Source of the DNA: Pseudomonadota bacterium
GTDB lineage: Bacteria; Pseudomonadota; Gammaproteobacteria; Burkholderiales; Casimicrobiaceae
DNA length: 6,406 nt
Direction of reading: 5' to 3'
NCBI GenBank assembly: GCA_029571495.1
Contig: JAKPSO010000792.1
Span: 1 to 6,406, forward strand
Below are positions 4,461-6,406 of the stretch, piece after piece. The position numbers and the translations under genes were made by a program. Below the pieces are notes generated by a model, which had not been told where the DNA came from, ran no database searches, and saw only the letters and a program-made list of their open reading frames with translations. Numbering within the stretch: the stretch's first letter is position 1; each line of letters begins with the position of its first letter.

Positions 4461-6406
4461 GTGAACGCACTGTCCGTTGAGCACTGCGATTTGCTAGTCA
4501 TCGGCTCGGGGGCGGGCGGCTTATCGACTGCGGTCACCGCGGCTCATCTGGGCCTCAAAGTCATTGTGATCGAGAAAGAGGCGGAATTCGGCGGCACGAC
4601 GGCGTGGTCCGGCGGCTGGATGTGGGTGCCGCGCAACCCTCTGGCCGTGGCCGCGGGGATATTCGAACCCATCGATGCACCACTCGCATATTTGCGCCAC
4701 GAGCTCGGCGCGCAATTTGACGAAACGCGCGCCCGAAAATTTCTCGAAACCGCGCCGCAAATGGTCGAGTTTTTTCGTTCGATTACGGCGCTGCAATTTG
4801 TCGACGGCAACGTCATCCCCGACTTTCACGGCAACACACCACACGCGGCCACCGGTGGTCGCTCAGTATGCGCAGCGCCATTTGATGGACGTAGGCTAGG
4901 CGCGCACATCAAAAAACTCAAGCCACCCCTCGCCGAAACGACGCTATGGGGCATGGGCATTGCGTCGGGCGCCGACATTCGTCAGTTTTTCAATTCGAGG
5001 CGATCGTTGAGCGCGTTCGCCTACGTGACCAAGCGTGTGCTGCGTCACTTCAAAGACATTGTGTTGCATGGGCGTGGGATGCACCTCGTGAACGGCAACG
5101 CGCTGGTCGCAGCACTCGCCAAATCGGCGTTTGACTTGGGCGTCGAGATTCGCGTCTCCTCTCCCGCGAAACGACTAATCGCAGATGGAAAACGCGTCGT
5201 CGGCGCGGTGGTCTCGAGCCCCAACGCTGAGATCGAAATTCGAGCCTCGCGCGGCGTGGTGCTTGCGTGTGGCGGATTTCCGCATGACGCAGCGCGCAAG
5301 GCGAAGCTATTGCCGCACGCGCCGACAGGCAGCGAGCATTGGTCCGCAGCGTCGCGCGGCAACACGGGCGACGGACTGCGTTTGGGCGAAGATGTTGGCG
5401 GCGTTGTGAGCGATGATTTGGTTGCGGCCGCCGCGCTCGCGCCGGTGTCGCTGGTGCCACGTGGCGATGGAACGTTCACGCATTTCCCGCATTTGCTCGA
5501 GCGCGCGAAGCCTGGCCTGATCGCCGTCACCGCTAACGGCAAACGCTTCACGAATGAAGCGAACTCCTACTACGACTTCATTACAGATTTGCTCGCCGCG
5601 TTGCCAGCCGACGCGCCCAAGCTCGCGTGGCTCGTTTGCACCCACAGCTTCATTCGCCATTGGGGTTTGGGCGCCGTCAAGCCTGCGCCGATGCCCATGG
5701 GGGCGATGCTCGCCAATGGCTATCTAAAGCGCGGCGGCTCGCTCGCTGAACTCGCGTCAGTTTGCGGCATTGATGGTGACGCCTTGATCGATTCCGTCAC
5801 GCGCTACAACGCGATGGCGGTCACCGGCGTAGATGAAGACTTCCACAAGGGCAAAACGCCGTACAACCGCATTCAGGGCGATGGCACGCACGCTGGCCCC
5901 AACCCCTGCATGGCACCGCTCGACGCTGGGCCGTTCTACGCGGTCAAAGTCGTTCCCGGCAGTCTCGGCACCTTCGCCGGGCTACGCACCAACAACCACG
6001 CGCAAGTGCTCTATGCGCATGGCAACCCCATCGACGGACTCTACGCCAGCGGCAACGACATGTCGTCCATGATGGGCGGCCGCTACCCTAGCGGCGGCAT
6101 CACGCTCGGCCCCGCCATGACCTTCGGCTACCTCGCTGCGCATCACGCAGCGGGCGTTCCCCTACCCTCTTCTCCAACGAAAGCAAACACACCCATGTAC
6201 TACGAACTCGCCACGATGACGCTGCCCTTCGGCACTGCGGGCCAAGCCGCCACCAACGTTCAGGCCTACTGCACGAGCAATGAGGCCAAAGGCGAACTCC
6301 TTGGCTGCTGGTTCACCGACATCGGCACGCTGAACCAACTGATTGTGCTGCGCGGATTTGCCGACCTCGCATCGCTCAACGCCGAACGTGCTCGCACGCA
6401 AAAAAG
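4461..6406 (+). CDS. KstD-like FAD-dependent dehydrogenase fused in frame to a NIPSNAP domain (3' end outside window)
   Basis: A codon-by-codon reading from GTG 4461 finds no stop to the window end (648 codons plus 2 bases). Residues about 1-560 form a complete FAD_binding_2/KstD-like enzyme: GSGAGG (15-20), EFGGTTAWSGG after beta-2, GNTGDG, NEANSY (365-370, probable base Y370), and GGRYPSGG with Y542 and G546 as the ketone-polarising pair. The end of this domain, TFGYLAAHHAA, is where such proteins normally stop. Here a Pro/Ser/Thr/Ala-rich linker (about 561-578) leads to Met579 and a NIPSNAP-like domain that continues off the window. The HPDY tyrosine of the leftward paralogue is Phe122 here (PDFH), so the active sites differ. 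The enzyme probably dehydrogenates C-C bonds next to a carbonyl on a cyclic substrate, in the cytoplasm. GTG 4461 is 4 nt after the iclR stop without a clear Shine-Dalgarno, suggesting coupling. A sequencing error or lost stop at the junction is the main alternative to a true fusion. Confidence 0.88.
   Translation, partial: MNALSVEHCDLLVIGSGAGGLSTAVTAAHLGLKVIVIEKEAEFGGTTAWSGGWMWVPRNPLAVAAGIFEPIDAPLAYLRHELGAQFDETRARKFLETAPQMVEFFRSITALQFVDGNVIPDFHGNTPHAATGGRSVCAAPFDGRRLGAHIKKLKPPLAETTLWGMGIASGADIRQFFNSRRSLSAFAYVTKRVLRHFKDIVLHGRGMHLVNGNALVAALAKSAFDLGVEIRVSSPAKRLIADGKRVVGAVVSSPNAEIEIRASRGVVLACGGFPHDAARKAKLLPHAPTGSEHWSAASRGNTGDGLRLGEDVGGVVSDDLVAAAALAPVSLVPRGDGTFTHFPHLLERAKPGLIAVTANGKRFTNEANSYYDFITDLLAALPADAPKLAWLVCTHSFIRHWGLGAVKPAPMPMGAMLANGYLKRGGSLAELASVCGIDGDALIDSVTRYNAMAVTGVDEDFHKGKTPYNRIQGDGTHAGPNPCMAPLDAGPFYAVKVVPGSLGTFAGLRTNNHAQVLYAHGNPIDGLYASGNDMSSMMGGRYPSGGITLGPAMTFGYLAAHHAAGVPLPSSPTKANTPMYYELATMTLPFGTAGQAATNVQAYCTSNEAKGELLGCWFTDIGTLNQLIVLRGFADLASLNAERARTQK
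6195..6406 (+). other. NIPSNAP-family domain encoded in frame with the upstream flavoprotein (incomplete)
   Basis: From Met codon 6195 the peptide begins MYYELATMTLPFGTAG and continues with GELLGCWFTDIGTLNQLIVL and RGFADLASLNAER, the beta-helix-beta pattern of bacterial NIPSNAP proteins, a dimeric ferredoxin-like alpha/beta-barrel fold of about 100 residues. About 70 residues are in the window. In many bacteria this would be a separate small gene; here nothing stops the flavoprotein frame before it. No strong Shine-Dalgarno precedes 6195 (only a distant GAAAG), but internal initiation at this Met cannot be excluded. The biochemical role of bacterial NIPSNAPs is not well defined. Proximity to oxidoreductases suggests an accessory or small-molecule-handling role, which is inference. 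Confidence 0.8.

Noticed and set aside
5045..5660. Minus-strand frames of 117-168 codons within the rightward flavoprotein
   Set aside because: They are shadows of the plus-strand gene, whose frame is uninterrupted and motif-supported.
6162..6401. 79-codon minus-strand frame opposite the NIPSNAP region
   Set aside because: The plus-strand frame carries the recognisable NIPSNAP motifs; the minus-strand product is nondescript.
1..6406. tRNA or rRNA genes, CRISPR arrays, insertion sequences, attachment sites
   Set aside because: I saw no repeat-spacer pattern, transposase motifs, terminal inverted repeats or tRNA-like cloverleaf, and the space between genes is too small to hide large elements.

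Overview
The window looks like a stretch of GC-rich betaproteobacterial chromosome, most likely Burkholderiales. This rests on codon style (heavy GCG/CGC use) and on the gene families; no rRNA or other taxonomic marker is present. It is almost fully coding and holds a divergently transcribed cluster that looks catabolic, built around an IclR-type regulator, plus one unrelated membrane-protein gene at the left edge.

Left arm, minus strand, read right to left. A shikimate-dehydrogenase-like (AroE-family) oxidoreductase (3467-2673) is followed after 1 nt by a KstD-like FAD-dependent dehydrogenase (2671-917). A strong hairpin (885-908) follows, then a short gap with a possible extended -10 promoter, then the start of a 'fused MFS/spermidine synthase'-type membrane protein (833 to the window edge, incomplete).

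Centre. The 161-bp divergent region 3468-3628 holds a perfect 6-bp-arm palindrome, TGGAAT-ACA-ATTCCA (3552-3566). It resembles the classical IclR box and overlaps candidate promoter elements in both directions.

Right arm, plus strand. An IclR-family regulator (GTG start 3629, ends 4456) is followed 4 nt later by a second KstD-like flavoprotein (GTG start 4461). That frame does not stop at the end of the flavoprotein domain. It continues through a short Pro/Ser/Thr/Ala-rich linker into a NIPSNAP-type domain (from Met codon 6195) and runs open off the window end, so the sequence as given encodes an FAD dehydrogenase-NIPSNAP fusion.

How the genes may work together (inference). The AroE-like enzyme could oxidise a ring alcohol to a ketone. 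The two diverged KstD-like flavoenzymes could then introduce double bonds next to that ketone, leading towards an enone or aromatic ring. The NIPSNAP domain, a small alpha/beta-barrel fold of unclear bacterial function, would act alongside. The IclR protein would control both arms from the shared operator. Substrate and products cannot be read from the sequence. The most notable points are the fusion, the paired paralogous desaturase-like enzymes, the altered substrate pocket of the AroE-like protein, and the operator.
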